A stretch of DNA of 64,000 nt. Origin: Xenopus tropicalis. Its lineage: Eukaryota > Chordata > Amphibia > Anura > Pipidae. The stretch covers positions 138,199,047 through 138,263,046 of the forward strand of contig NC_030678.2 in NCBI RefSeq assembly GCF_000004195.4, read 5' to 3'. Within the stretch, counting starts at the first letter, position 1. Each line of letters starts with the position of its first letter. Below the pieces are notes generated by a model. That model made no database searches. It was not told the origin of the DNA and saw nothing but the letters and a program-made list of their open reading frames with translations. Shown in pieces: positions 22,192 to 34,094 of the stretch. A program made the translations under genes and the position numbers.

Positions 22192-24105
22192 ATTTTAGGT
22201 CTTTGTATATCCTCATTTTGGGGCAGATTACAGCTTTATACATTTTTTTTTATATAAGCTTTGGTTGAGAAGCATCATGGCACTGGGTTGGTCTGGAAGA
22301 CAAAAAACTATTGTTGGAGGGTGTGCCTAAGCTGGACACAAATGGTTTAAGAATCTGACTCCATGATGTAGTTAGAATGTAAAGCTTTGTAAGTTTTGAA
22401 ATTCAGAACTGTGAGGGTTAACCCAAATGGGCTGATGGTCACTATGAAGATTGGGAAGGATTTTATGAAGTCATTTGTTTCGCATTTGCTTAGTTTAATA
22501 GCAATTTAATGGGGATGAGTACTGTGGAGCAGTAGATTTGCAGTCCAGATAAACTGGGATCAAATCAGTTTGCACCATGGATTATATCAGTGGTTACTAA
22601 CTCAAGGACTTGCATGTGACCATCTATCCCTTTAAAAACATTAGACTTGGGGAGTTGCACATCTGAAACATTACTACTAAACTCACACATAAGGTTACAG
22701 GTGCTAACAATTATTATTAGCGTGATTTGTTTTACCTTAGTCAGTAGGACTAGCTCAGTGTTTCAGGAAACATATATCAGCTTTCACATGATTCCCAGTA
22801 GACACAATGGAAGGTGGCAGGAGACAGGTTTGGCACTGCCTATAATTAATGCTGGCAAAGTACTTAAAAAAAAAGCCTGTGTGCCATTGGCCATAGGTCC
22901 CAAACCTGATAAGCAGCTAGTTTTTATCTTGATTAGAACCATGCATCTTACTTCCTGTACAGAAATAGTTGACAGAAGCCTATGAAATGAGGCAAAATAA
23001 AACATACTTATTCCTTTAGGCAGTTTGAAAAAGAGGCACAAAAACGGTAATTATCTTTTAATAATAAGGTTAGTGACTGCGATTTTTAAAAAGCAAAGTT
23101 GCTTGTCTTTTCCTAACAAGCAATTACTAGAGATCTCAACAAGGATCTCATACAGGTGTCATATTCCCCACACACAATTAGAATTTACATTCAGAGCAAT
23201 GGGAAAATCGCAGCGACTTCCCGCTCAGTGGGTTTTACCTTCAGTGATTCCAATAGTTTTGAATGACAATGCTTTCTTTGTATAATCGCTCCAAAAAGGG
23301 TCTCGGAGCGTTTTGGAGCAATTTGCGATTCGAAGTAGTATCGTTGAAAGGAAGAAAAATACTCAGCGCTTCTCGTGGTCTTCGTAAAGTGTGTATAATC
23401 TGTGTTTATTGTGTGCAGCCTCCTCTCAACAACCCCCCTTTGACTGGGTATTCAAAGATCTCCAAACAACGTGCATTGGAAGCGCATAAAAATAAAGAAC
23501 ATGTGAAATTATGGTGTAATATTTCTTAAATTACACCCACAAGTGCAAGCTTGAAAAATGTGACCATAAATAATAGGATCCGGCTGAGGAAGCGTGAGTT
23601 AATCACGCGAAATGCATAGAGCTTATTGTTGTTTTTGCTGATTTGTACTGCAATCCTGTGCCCGCTTTATCACTCCCATCAAGAATCTGCAGATTCACTT
23701 TGCCTTGCTGTTTTTTACATCTGGTGAGTGTGTCAGCTCACCATTTTGCACTGGTGGAAAAAAAATGTATTATTTAATTTATTTATGGTCACATTTTTCA
23801 AGCTTGCACTTGTGGGTGTTTTATTAATTTAAGAAATATTACACATGTTCTTTATTTTTATGCGCTTCCAATGCACATTGTTTGGAGAAGTAGTATCGTT
23901 GGTTTAGGTATTGCCAATTTATATTCTTCTCTATGTTTTGTCTCTATGAGACAAAATGAGCGACTTGAGGCTGGAACTCCCTTTTTAAAAATGACAGCAA
24001 CTAATCTCTCCGTGGGATATTAGCCTTAGATGTCTCCAGGTCTAAAACTGAAAATTCAGCAACAATTTGACATGGCTGAGAGCTTCATATTTAGACTATC
24101 TAGAG
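22192..24105. other. Intergenic, repeats of unknown family
   Basis: No gene seen. About 23480-23575 and 23785-23880 are inverted arms (for example AAGCTTGAAAAATGTGACCA and its complement), enclosing CTGAGGAAGCGTGAGTTAAT. This is a fold-back element with ~95-bp imperfect arms. Confidence 0.5.
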
Positions 24106-25162
24106 CAGTGCTGTCCAACTGGCGGCCCGCGGGCCGCATGCGGCCCGCGACCCCCCTCTGTGTGGCCCCCCACCTGTCTGGCTGCTTTGATGGCTTACCT
24201 TTGAGTAAGCATTAAATAGTATCAGTACTGAGATTAACTGGCTCCCTGCATAGTTCTCACCTCAGAATCAGGCTGTAATCCCTCTGTATTGTTTAAAAAT
24301 GTAATCCCCTGTGTTTTTCACACCTTTTAATACCTGCATTGTTCACCCCCTGCAGTGTTCACACCTCAGGCTCAGACTGTAATCACTCCCATTGTTCCCT
24401 TCTTCACACCTCAGACATAGGTACTGTAGGCAGAGTATGGCACATACAGCCAGCATAGGGCAGGTAGAGTATGGCACACACAGGCAGCATAAGTCAGGGA
24501 GGGTATGGCACACACAGGAAGGGTAGGGCAGGCAGAGTATGGCACATACAGTCAGGGTAGGGCAGGCAGAGTATGGCACACACAGGCAGCATAGGGAAGG
24601 CAGAGTATGGCACGCACAGGCAGGGTAGGACAGGCAGAGTATGGCACACACAGGCAGGGTAGGACAGGCAGAGTATGGCAACACAGGCAGGGTAGGACAG
24701 GCAGAGTATGGCACACACAGACAGCAAAGGACAGGCAGAGTGCTGCCTGTGTGTGCCATACTCTGCTTGCCCTATGCTGCTTGTGGGAGGTGAACCTGGC
24801 AGGGGTTTGTTGTGGGAGTTTGTTAGCAGTTGGAAATAGCCATTAAATGGTCCCAAAGGTGTGTAATTATGTACTGGGGGTTGCACTGCTATCCACAGGG
24901 GAGGAGGAGGCACATGGAATTTAAGGGTATATCTTAATATGACATAATTCTTTCACATATGAATGATGGTTGATATCCCCACAGTAAGGACCAAGCATTT
25001 GGGATTTTGCTGTGCTACCACCATTGTGATAAAATAGGTGTGGTTTGAAGTGGGTGTGGTTTCAAAAAGGGGAGTGGTCAAAACTGGCTTCCATTAGCGG
25101 CCCTCCACCATGTATGCTAGAGAAATTCCGGCCCTCGGCACCGTAGAAGTTGGACAGCACTG
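24106..25162. mobile_element. hAT-like transposon with internal minisatellite, perfect 8-bp TSD
   Basis: Ends are CAGTGCTGTCCAACT and, inverted, CAGTGCTGTCCAACTTC. The 8-bp duplication ATCTAGAG flanks both sides (24098-24105 and 25163-25170). The interior has GC-rich CGGCCCGCGGGCCGCATG, then a tandem repeat (24415-24760), then CCCCTTTTTGAAACCACACC (complement strand). 1057 bp and no transposase. Same family as 59559-60868, in the opposite orientation. Confidence 0.88.
24415..24760. repeat. Minisatellite, ~34-bp unit (GGCAGAGTATGGCACACACA)
   Basis: About ten units of GGCAGNNTAGGGCAGGCAGAGTATGGCACACACA type, with small changes (split here: GGCAGCATAGGGCAG, GCAGAGTATGGCACACACA). It creates repetitive 'CLPYPACVCHTLP' open frames on the minus strand that are not genes. 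Confidence 0.9.
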
Positions 25163-25735
25163 ATCTAGAGGGGTGTGGCAGTTACTGTCTAGTATGAAAG
25201 ATTAGGCTCAGCCAACAAGCTAAATAACATGGAAGCTCCATCCACAAATATAAAGAAAGCAATATAGGCATACAGTAAGCTATTTAAGCACTTCTAACCA
25301 GTGGAAAAACATTTTAGAAGGTTATCCCACTTTGAAACACAATGACAAAGGCAAGTTGTTTTGTTACAATGAAACTGTTTGTGACACTTGCCTGATTGGT
25401 TTATGTTCTTAACAACAACACTTTCCTGGTATCCCTTCTTTAAATAGTCTCTGGATTAGACAGCGATTAGCTAAGCCTTTTTGATGCAGTGAATGCCCTT
25501 TGTTAGGGTTTAGGATGAAGGCTATAAAGGTTCATACCATAGCTTGTTTCAAAAAGGACATTAGATAAGTACCAGGAACTAATGTGTAATGTTGACTAAA
25601 GTACTGTAAATATTGTAAAATTAGCTGATTTTTAAAAGATAAATCCTTGTTTGCATCAAGGCAGGAACACAGAAATTAATTTGTATTGACCCCATTTATT
25701 TTTCTCCTGTACATGTAGACAAAATATATTCTTAA

Positions 25736-26242
25736 AGGAGACATATTGGATAAATGGGAAAAACCTTAATATTGTAGGCAATTATGAATAATATCCGGTG
25801 CTGGTTTCCCTTTGTGCTTAAAAATAATCCTCTCTGTAACAATGGCCCCTTTATTGGAGCTCCCTATAGATCATATCACTTCTCTGTCCCAGTTTGAAAT
25901 GAAGAGTGGGCGTGTCCTAACGGTCCCTGCCAGAAGCACAGTAGGAGGGAAGAGCCAATCACAACCCTGCACTCACACAGGCATAGACAGGCTTCAGTTC
26001 CCTATCAGGTCAGCCTAGCTGCTGATTGGTTCCTATCCTACAGTACGGAGGGCCACCAGCTCCCCAGCTCATCCAGAGAATTCAGCCAGCAGGAAGTGGC
26101 ACAGATGGGCGGGGCTAGTGGGGTTTTTGTGGAATTTCTCAATAAATCAGTCAGAAACACAACTTTTTTAAGCTCATTCCTTCTATATCTAGAGGAGTAT
26201 AATTCCCTGGTACAGTCTTAATTTTTATAGGATATGTCTCCT
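25736..26242. mobile_element. T2-like MITE (GGAGACATATTGGATAA), copy A
   Basis: TTAA at 25732-25735 and 26243-26246. Ends AGGAGACATATTGGATAAA and, inverted, AAAGGAGACATATCC. 507 bp, and nearly the same sequence as 50337-50850, including CTCCCTATAGATCATATCAC. Confidence 0.85.
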
Positions 26243-26479
26243 TTAAGTACACATTTTATTGCAGCAAGTGTGCGTTTAGCCCCACTGTGTTCAGCAATCC
26301 TTTTTCTGTTTGCTAAGTGAAGTCCTACCTGGCATATTGTGTTCAGCAGAGCCTTAAGTTAAACATATCCATGAACTGCCCACAAAAGCCCTGTGAAAAG
26401 AAACTACAGGTGTTTTAAAATTAAAAAAAATAAGTTTTATAGCTATAGGGCAACACCAAGACATAAAGGGCTATGCAAT

Positions 26480-27806
26480 TGGACAGGATCAATAAAAGGT
26501 GTCACTATTTGCAGATGACCTGCTGCTCACATTAACACAACACTTAACAACACTACCAAACCTGCTCAAATTGTTACACACATTTTCACAAATATCGGCA
26601 CTGAGATTGAAACAAGATAAGAGTGAATTTATGCCATGCAATATGCCTAAACCCGTAGTAAAACTTATACAATTACAACAACAAACATTTGTAAAGTGCT
26701 TTGAGTTCCAAATCAGAGCAAAGTACCTCCCATACCGGGGTATCCGCCTTACCCCAGATATACACAGTGTATATGTTAACAATTAACCTCCACTTTATAA
26801 GGAACTGAATAACAATCTGAGAGATTGGAACAAAAAATGTATATCTTGGGTATGCAGAATCAACTCTATTAAAATGGTACTTTTACCTAGAATTCTGTAT
26901 TACTGTATTACTGAGTCCTCCCCATCGAGGTACCACTTAGAGACCTGAAACTACTGCAGAACAATGTAATGTTGTTTATATTGAACCATAAGAGACCATT
27001 TATCAATAGAAAAACCATGTTCCTACATAAAAAAGAAGGTACCATGCTTGTGGCATTACTACAGAGCAGCTAGATGTGCCCAAATACCCCAAATCCACAC
27101 TGAGCATAGAGTGCCACTTTGGGCATAAATAGAAACAGCATTACTGGCACCCTTGTCTTTACAAAGCTTACTCTGGGCACCAAAGCCAGGACTGAAAAAT
27201 TGTAAAACTAATTCACCATTGATGTACGCAATGCTCCAAGTCTGGTACTCCATTTGTAATAAGCACCACATGGCTAACACACCCTCCTTGATGACTTCTC
27301 TCTTTAACAACCCCCTATTTCCTCCGGCTTAACAGAGCAACTTCACATGGTGGCATGTTGTGAAATATCTTCACCATCTTACCACCAGTAATAAACTAAT
27401 GACAAGAGACCAACTTACACAAAAATATGAAATCCCTAATCAGGAACAATAAAGAGCCTCTCAACTGATACACTTTTCCCTTCAAACTCTGAAATCAAAG
27501 CAAATAGCCTACACTGCCTTTGAATTTTTCTGCAAAAACACGCCTCTATACTCCCAATTCAACAAACATGCTAATGAGGACAAAGTACATTACATGGAAA
27601 ATGGGAGAGATATGGGTTCTACACTCACTATACAATGGAGAAAACGCTCCACTACAATAAATAAAGGTAGCTACAATGTCACCCTAATGGAAACATCTAA
27701 TTACTCCACTGTGCATACTATGCGCCTGCAAAGCTCAATAAAATATACCCCTCAGTTCATCAGACTGCAACGATATAGGCACCATGTGGCATACCTGGTG
27801 GGCATG
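26480..27806 (+). mobile_element. L1/Tx1-like LINE fragment, reverse transcriptase C-terminal half
   Basis: Translating the plus strand gives FADDLLLTL (26505; the catalytic (F/Y)ADD box), DWNKKCISWVCRINSIKM (about 26825), LLPRILYY and, near the end, HHVAYL/WWACP-like residues, in the order seen in L1/Tx1 elements. The frame is interrupted by stops and shifts, and the 5' half is absent. It is a dead fragment; the hAT-like insertion at 27815 splits it. Confidence 0.75.
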
Positions 27807-27814
27807 TCCTATAG

Positions 27815-28100
27815 CACTCGTGAGCCACAGTCAAATGTAAAAAGACTTGAAGAGCAACACAAGCATCATAAAAGTTCATGGAGGAGCCAAATAAGGGCTA
27901 AGATTGGCTATTAGGCAGCCTCTATGCACACTATCAGCTTACAGGGGCTTTATTTGGTAGTAAATCTTGTTTTTTATTGAACCAAAATTTGCCCCAAGTC
28001 AGGAATTTAAAAATAACTACCTGGTTTGGGGGTACTGGGAGCAACATCCAAGGGGTTGGGGAGCAACATGTTGCCCCAAGCCACTGGTTGGGGATCACTG
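27815..28100 (-). mobile_element. hAT-like MITE (CCCCAACCAGTGG family), perfect TSD, inserted in LINE
   Basis: TCCTATAG flanks both sides (27807-27814 and 28101-28108). On the minus strand it begins CAGTGATCCCCAACCAGTGG and contains GAGCAACATGTTGC and TGGCTCACGAG-type blocks. The distal end is shortened. 286 bp; related copies at 32022, 41701, 55881 and 57209. Confidence 0.85.
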
Positions 28101-28108
28101 TCCTATAG

Positions 28109-28250
28109 CAATGGTCCTATGGAAAAAAACTGCAGTTACTTTCCCATCTCTTACATGCAGAAATACAAGTAAATTCACAAGTAATGCTTCTCGGACATAT
28201 ATTGACAGGATATAATAACTGCAGAGAACTGAGCCACCAGTATACACATT
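28109..28250 (+). mobile_element. LINE continuation after the insertion
   Basis: After the second TCCTATAG the frame reads VLWKKTAVTFPSLTCRNTSK, in the place where L1/Tx1 proteins continue after WWxCP. It supports a single LINE split by a younger insertion; the 3' end is unclear. Confidence 0.5.
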
Positions 28251-28751
28251 GCAGCTTACTGGAAAAAGACCCAGGGAGAGGGGGAGGTGGGAATGGGGCC
28301 AGGTCCTTCTGAAGATTATTTTTCTGGGGGGGGGGCCTGCACAGAGTAGTTATGCCGCTGCCCCTTCCCTCTCCCAACTCTGCTTCATATATTAGACCTT
28401 TCATAAACACACTCTATGGAAAGTCACTTACCTACTCCCCCATCTCTTCTCAATATTTTAGCCTCAGTGTCTAAAAGCAGGGTCTCCCTGGTCCCCTAAA
28501 GTCTTGGGAATCTTTACTCAACCCCCTCTGTTTACAATGCTTTGATAACTCTAAGGGTACAGTGCTTTACAGCCTACACCTAGTAGCAGCGTGCCCTTCT
28601 CCCCCCCCTCCTCTCTTATCCAGTCCTCACTACTACCCCATCTCTCTTCCATCCCTTTACCTCTTTCCCACATTTCCTACCTTGCTCCATTTTACTTAAT
28701 ACACCTTCCCTTACCCTGCCCCACCATTCTCCCTTCACATGTTTGTGTAGT
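28251..28751. other. Intergenic, C/T-rich, no feature
   Basis: Pyrimidine-rich, with a short G run at 28326-28334; possibly the LINE 3' tail. No gene seen. Confidence 0.4.
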
Positions 28752-28755
28752 TTAA

Positions 28756-29146
28756 AGGAACAGTAACTCCAAAAAATGAAAGAGCTTTAAAGTAATAAAT
28801 ATATAATGCACTGTTGCCCTGCACTGGTAAAACTGGTGTGTTTGCTACAGTAACACTACTATAATTTATATAATAAGGTGCTGTGTAGCCACAGGGGCAG
28901 CCATTCAAGCTGGAAAAAAGTAGAAAAGGCACAGGTTACATTGCAGATAACAGATAAATTCTGAAGAGTACAATAGGTTTTTATCTGTTATCTGCTATGT
29001 GCCTGTGCCTTTTATCCTTTGAATGGCTGCCTCCATGGCTACACAGCAGCTTATTTATATAAATTATAGTAGACTTTCTGAAGTAAACACACAACTTTTA
29101 CCAGTGCAGGGCAGCAGCACATTATATTTTAGTTTCCTGTTCCTTT
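28756..29146. mobile_element. T2-like palindromic MITE (GGAACAGTAACTCC)
   Basis: TTAA at 28752-28755. Left end AGGAACAGTAACTCC; right end inward AAAGGAACAGGAAAC. Internal blocks such as CCCTGCACTGGTAAAA and ATAATTTATATAA occur in both halves inverted. The right TTAA is lost, where the 29149 inverted repeat begins. Related half-copies at 31370-31395 and 44905-45068. Confidence 0.75.
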
Positions 29147-29148
29147 CA

Positions 29149-29250
29149 CATGGCAGTGGGCACTAATGGGTTAATCCCCCCCTGCCGTGAGGAAGGTACA
29201 GGAAATGACACATAAAAAGACTTCCCCTTCCCCCAGCGCCCCATCTATTC
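29149..29250 (+). repeat. Left arm of ~95-bp inverted repeat
   Basis: CATGGCAGTGGGCACTAATG through CCCCAGCGCCCCAT. Inverted partner at 31205-31299 with one length difference in a C run. The arms are 2 kb apart. Confidence 0.85.
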
Positions 29251-31204
29251 TCTTCCTGTCGTGCAAACCCCCGTTACCAGCAGAGTAGCTCTCCTCTGTC
29301 TGATGCTCCTGCAGCCTGAGCGCCCCTGTCTACAACGCTGGTGGTGAAATGCGCTAACCTCCGGGTATGTTTTAAAGGGATCGGTTGGTGCCAAATTTGA
29401 AATTTAAATAGTGTGGAATATTTGACCAAAACTGATCCTGGGTGTAAGTTATTACCCATTGGGTTTATTTTACGCATGGAGCTTCAGGTTGCTTGAATTT
29501 TAACCTGTGTGTGTGTAATGTATTTTACAGGCTGTCTGTAATGAGTCTCAGACTAGCACACTCTGGCTCCAGGGGGTAAGCTCTATAACTTATGAGAGCA
29601 TGGGACCAGTGCACCAGAGTGTGTTTGTTCATTTGTCTCCCCTGGTATTGAGATTGGGAGGAGATTGGGTGAGTCTCGCATCAGAGCTGTCACAGAAGGT
29701 TATGATATTCATCCTGCATTGTGCTACTTAAGTGTAGTTGTTTGTTCTCATCAGAAACTGGAAAAATAAATCATCAAGCAATTTATACATTGTTGTGCAA
29801 CTATACATTTATACGTTTATAAGGTAAGTGAAAAGTTTTCAACATCAACAGAGGAGTTTGCAGTCTAATCACCTGCTGATTTGTGATTGATCTCCAACCT
29901 TGAGGAAATTGTAATTATTTCTGCACAACTTTACGGAGCAGACAAGCTGTATACCTATTTGAGGGAGAAGCTCCTATTGTGAGGAGAGGTTGGTGCAGAT
30001 TAATTGCCAGATACTATGTGCATTCTTACAATACATTGTATTCCACATTGCAATTTCGGTAGCTTCCAGTACTATCTGGATATAGCTATGCAGCACATTA
30101 AAACAAAGTGTCTGTAGTTCAACTCATGCAGCCATTGGTATTGTCTTAGTACAATTATTCAGTGTAAAATATTCATGCAATATATCAATACAGTAGTTTA
30201 GCAGTGCACACTACCTTCTGCAACCACTTAGTACTATTCTGTGCAGCCATCATGATGCTCCAGTCAGTACATTGTCGCTCATCTCACCCCCATATTGCAA
30301 CATATTCATGGGGGACATTGCAGCTCTCTTTTCGGGTTTACCTCTCTATAAATGATACCGGTTACCATACATACATTTATTTCATTCTTTATGTTTCTCT
30401 GCAGGTTATCTTAAAACGGTTAAGCACAGTTATGTTCCACTTATCTCATATAGTGGGCCAGTTATTTCTCAAGCAGCATGTTCGAAGGCCAGATTAAATT
30501 AAAATGTTTTATGTTGAAGCCTTCAAGCAGTCTGGGCGCAATAGAGGGCATCTGAAGGGCCTCTTTTATGACTATTGTCCCTCTGTTCCTATCTATACAT
30601 TACTGCACATGTAAAGCTGCAGGAAGTCTGGTCATTCTATTGAATATAGTATGTGTTTCAACAGATTTTCCTAATTGAAGCTGTTTAGCCAGATTTTAAT
30701 ATAAATGGAGAATTAGGTATTTTCAGTTCTACCACATAGTGTTGCCTGACTACCAAGTATGGTCGCATTTGGGATATCACTGCAGCTTATCATTGATTTC
30801 TATTATATTCTATGTTATAATATTGTGTATGTTTCCTTTACAGTTCAGAGACGAGATGTCAGGCACATTAATATAATCTGCTGCAGTATATTTTTTGAGG
30901 CTATTATTTACCTGTATCGTCTGCAGCCCATCATTAGGGCACTATTGCGCTCTGCCATTGAGGTGTTTCTTCATTGTGTATCGATAAATAACTATATTAT
31001 AGTACGGTAAATATAGTGATAATGCATTACTATTTGGTAACTTTTTGTCTAGTGCTCATATTATACTGTATAATTTCACTACAGGACTATCTGGAGTTAT
31101 CCAGTACATTCTGTGCATCATTTTAGTATGTTTCGTTTCCTGGACTGGAACATGGCAGTGGGCACGGGGCTTCCCACCCTAAGTTTTGCACTCAGTCAGT
31201 AGAG
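29251..31204. other. DNA between long inverted arms, no recognised coding
   Basis: AT-rich; no transposase motif found in six frames. The pair of arms and their near identity suggest a ~2.15 kb transposon (29149-31299). The short open frames at 30204-30497 and 30759-31010 resemble nothing I know. Confidence 0.45.
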
Positions 31205-31299
31205 ATGGGGCGCTGGGGGAAGGGGAAGTCTTTTTATGTGTCATTTCCTGTACCTTCCTCACGGCAGGGGGGATTAACCCATTAGTGCCCACTGCCATG
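31205..31299 (-). repeat. Right arm of ~95-bp inverted repeat
   Basis: Reverse complement of 29149-29245. A further partial copy of the terminal CATGGCAGTGGGCAC lies at 31142-31157, and GTTTCCTGGACTGGAACATG is inverted around 31128-31318. Confidence 0.85.
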
Positions 31300-31410
31300 T
31301 TCCAGTCCAGGAAACGAAAATCTCGGTAAGTATGATATGATTTTCCGTTTTCTTTTATACACTTTCATTTTTTGGTGTTGCTGTTCCTTTTAGCATAAAT
31401 GCCACATGCA

Positions 31411-31695
31411 CAGGGGTGCTTCTGCCATTAGGCGAGTTGAGAAACTCGCCTCAGGCAGCAGAACGTCCCAGTTACCAGGGGCGGCAAAAAGCCGCTCCTG
31501 GTAACTTTAAGAGCCGAATTTCCGGTTTTTAAACCGGAAATTCGGCTCTTCTAGTGCAGAGAGCGCAATTGCGCTCTCTGCACTAGCGATCTCACCGCCC
31601 CCGGACCCGCTCCTGCACTCAGAAGGTAAGCGCTGGGGAGCGGGGGTGGCATCCAGGAGCCGCCTCAGGCGGCGATATGTCCAGAATCGCCACTG
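31411..31695. mobile_element. hAT-like MITE with perfect TSD and two perfect palindromes
   Basis: CACATGCA flanks both sides (31403-31410 and 31696-31703). Ends CAGGGGTGCTTCTGCCATTA and inverted CAGTGGCGATTCTGG. Inside are back-to-back perfect palindromes, 31509-31550 (arm AAGAGCCGAATTTCCGGTTT) and 31551-31586 (arm CTAGTGCAGAGAGCGCAA). 285 bp, no coding frame. Confidence 0.88.
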
Positions 31696-32021
31696 CACAT
31701 GCAAAACGAAAGTGTTTATTTGATTTGGAACACACATTCTTTAAAATGTGTTTCTGGTACAAAGGCTACATTGGCCTTATGTTTCTGGAGATCTGAAGAC
31801 AGGAGAATTCTTTTCTGGGGGGAGTTTAGGCAGTTGACACTGAGGCTTTTAACCCTTGTCTTTGCTGTGCTCTTTCTCTCTCTGACCATGAAGATGGTCG
31901 AAGAGGTAAATTTGATTTTGAGATCCATGCTATAGACTAGTAAGGAGCTGAGAGCTAAAGTTCAGCTGCTTGTGGTGCAGAATTTACATGAGGCTGAGTG
32001 CAAGAAGGGTACGTCATTTTA

Positions 32022-32280
32022 AAGCCACACTCAGATGTAAAAAGTGTTGGTGACCAACACAAGCATGAAAAATTTCTTTGGGGGGCACCAAATAAGGACT
32101 GTGATTGGCTATTTATTAGCCCCATGTGGAATGCTAGCCTACAGGAGGTTCTGCTTGGAGTAAATCTGTGCCTCTGTGCTTCTAAAACTTTCTTCCAGGC
32201 CAGAAATTTAAAAATGGGCACCTACATTGGGGCCACTGGGAGCAACATGTTGTTCACAAGCCACTGGTTTGGGATCACTG
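32022..32280 (-). mobile_element. hAT-like MITE copy, degraded (CCCAACCAGTGG family)
   Basis: Ends at GGGATCACTG (32271-32280) and shares GGGAGCAACATGTTG, AGTAAATCTGTG and ATTGGCTAT blocks with the 27815 copy. The far end is truncated. Confidence 0.7.
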
Positions 32281-33043
32281 GCCCAATGACTTGGATATTC
32301 AGCTCCAGAAGGAAAAGATTGGCAAACTGTTCAACAAACTATGTAAGAGCTCCAGAGTATAAGAAATGAGCTATAAAATAGTCTCACAATGATACTACAC
32401 CCCTTTCTGAACTGAAACTCATATACAAACAGATGCTGAAGATGCTGTGGGGTGAGCAGTTTCGTGCTACATATATTTTGTACATCAAAATTGGGCAGGT
32501 TTGAGTGACCACTATGGCACATTGTTGTTGCCCTTGCTAGGATCCAATCATTAGCCCGTTTTCAGATCTGGGGATCATCTGCATTGGTGGCAGTAATCAT
32601 GGGGGCGGGGCATTGGGTAGCATGCCAGATAGGGTTAGAGGGGCCCTTAGCTGGGGAGTGGTTGATGGAGGTGGCCAGGGTGGACACTCAGGCAGGTTTT
32701 CCAGGGGCCCTTAGTCCCACACTGATCCTCACTGGTCATTTAAGTTTTCAAATTAATTAATTCCATATTTTCAAGACTTATAATTCAACAAACTCGAAAA
32801 AATCAGAAACCAATGGGAAGTGACTATTCTGACTATTTTGACATGTAGATAATGACATTTTTCCCCCCTTGAAAATGAGTGCATCCTGGCCACAAATGGC
32901 TTGAAAATGCATAAAAGCAGATATTTTCTAAACAGACTGGAGTTATTTCCTAATGGAATTTTTTTACTTGTAACTGCCCACATCTTTAGTGGCTTTGGAT
33001 CATACCCCTAATTATGCCCCCTATTGTTAGACTGCATCCATTT
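32281..33043. other. Intergenic, no feature seen
   Basis: No frame or repeat that I can name. Confidence 0.4.
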
Positions 33044-33047
33044 TTAA

Positions 33048-33481
33048 AGGAACAGTTCAGTGTAAAAATTAAACTGGGTAAAATAGACTGCGTAAACTAA
33101 AAAACATTTGTAATATAGTTAGTCAGGCAAAAATGTAATCTACAAAGGCTGGAGTGAGCAGATGTCTCACATAATGGCCAGAACGCTACTTCTTCCTTTC
33201 TGCTCTCTAACCTCTTAGTCACTGACTTTAGGGGGGGGCCATATGGGACATAACTGTTTGTGAGCACGCAGGTCAGATTCAAATGCAAACTGAACAGTTA
33301 TGTCCCATATGGCCCCCCCTCAAGTCACTGATTGGTTACTGAATGCTAACAGCTTAGAGAGCTGTAAAAGTTGAAGTAGTGTTCAGGCCATTATGTTAAG
33401 ACATCTGCTCACTCCACTTACATGTTTTTTAGTTTACGCAGTCTAGTTTACCCAGATTCATTTTTACACTGAACTGTTCCT
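33048..33481. mobile_element. T2-like palindromic MITE (GGAACAGTTCAGTG)
   Basis: TTAA at 33044-33047 and 33482-33485. Ends AGGAACAGTTCAGTGTAAAA, inverted at the right. Central inverted block GGGGGGGCCATATGGGACAT pairs with ATGTCCCATATGGCCCCCC. 434 bp, fold-back over most of its length. Confidence 0.88.
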
Positions 33482-34088
33482 TTAAGCCTCTTTCTACCCG
33501 AGTGTTCCCTTTAAGCACCTACACACAAGTTCTGACCCTAGTGCATACAGTTGTGGAAAAAGTACTTAAATCCAGTCTTTTGTACTTTGCATACAATTTT
33601 CACAAACTGCGCAACCAAAACCATTGCATTTCAAGGCATATAAGCTTTTAATTTGACTTAATACAAGAAGGTTTAATCCTTGGGCTGAGAGGTTATTCTT
33701 CTGATTAAACGGCATAATTCCTTTTGCTAAAAATGGCATGAAATAATTTTTTTTTATTAAGAAAAAGGATTCTAAAATTTAGGAAGAACATTTGCAGACA
33801 GTCACCCAGACAGAGGCAGCTTGGCCACGGCTGAAACCGAAGTACCAGTAATATCTTCAAAAGGAGCTTGAGGGCAAAAGCAAAAAGGAGAATAAATATA
33901 CATTTAGCTCTTTATATCTCCATTAAAAATATAGAAAAACAAATTACGGTTTAGTGGCCCTTGAAGAAATGCCAGTGTTACTTGCAAGACATTCTTCAGC
34001 CAACTCACTTTAACCTTTTGGATAATTACACAGGCTGCATGTCTGTTAGAAACCTTGTGGCAGGTGTATATATAACAGAATAGTTCTG

Positions 34089-34094
34089 TTTATT
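34089..34094 (-). terminator. DNAJC14: Candidate DNAJC14 poly(A) signal AATAAA
   Basis: TTTATT on the plus strand, about 2.3 kb past the stop. Other choices are possible. Confidence 0.3.

Noticed and set aside
24415..24760. CRISPR-like regular repeats
   Set aside because: Units are head to tail with no unique spacers, in vertebrate DNA inside a transposon.
26489..26782. 97-residue minus-strand open frame
   Set aside because: Antisense of the LINE reverse-transcriptase region, whose FADD motif reads on the plus strand.
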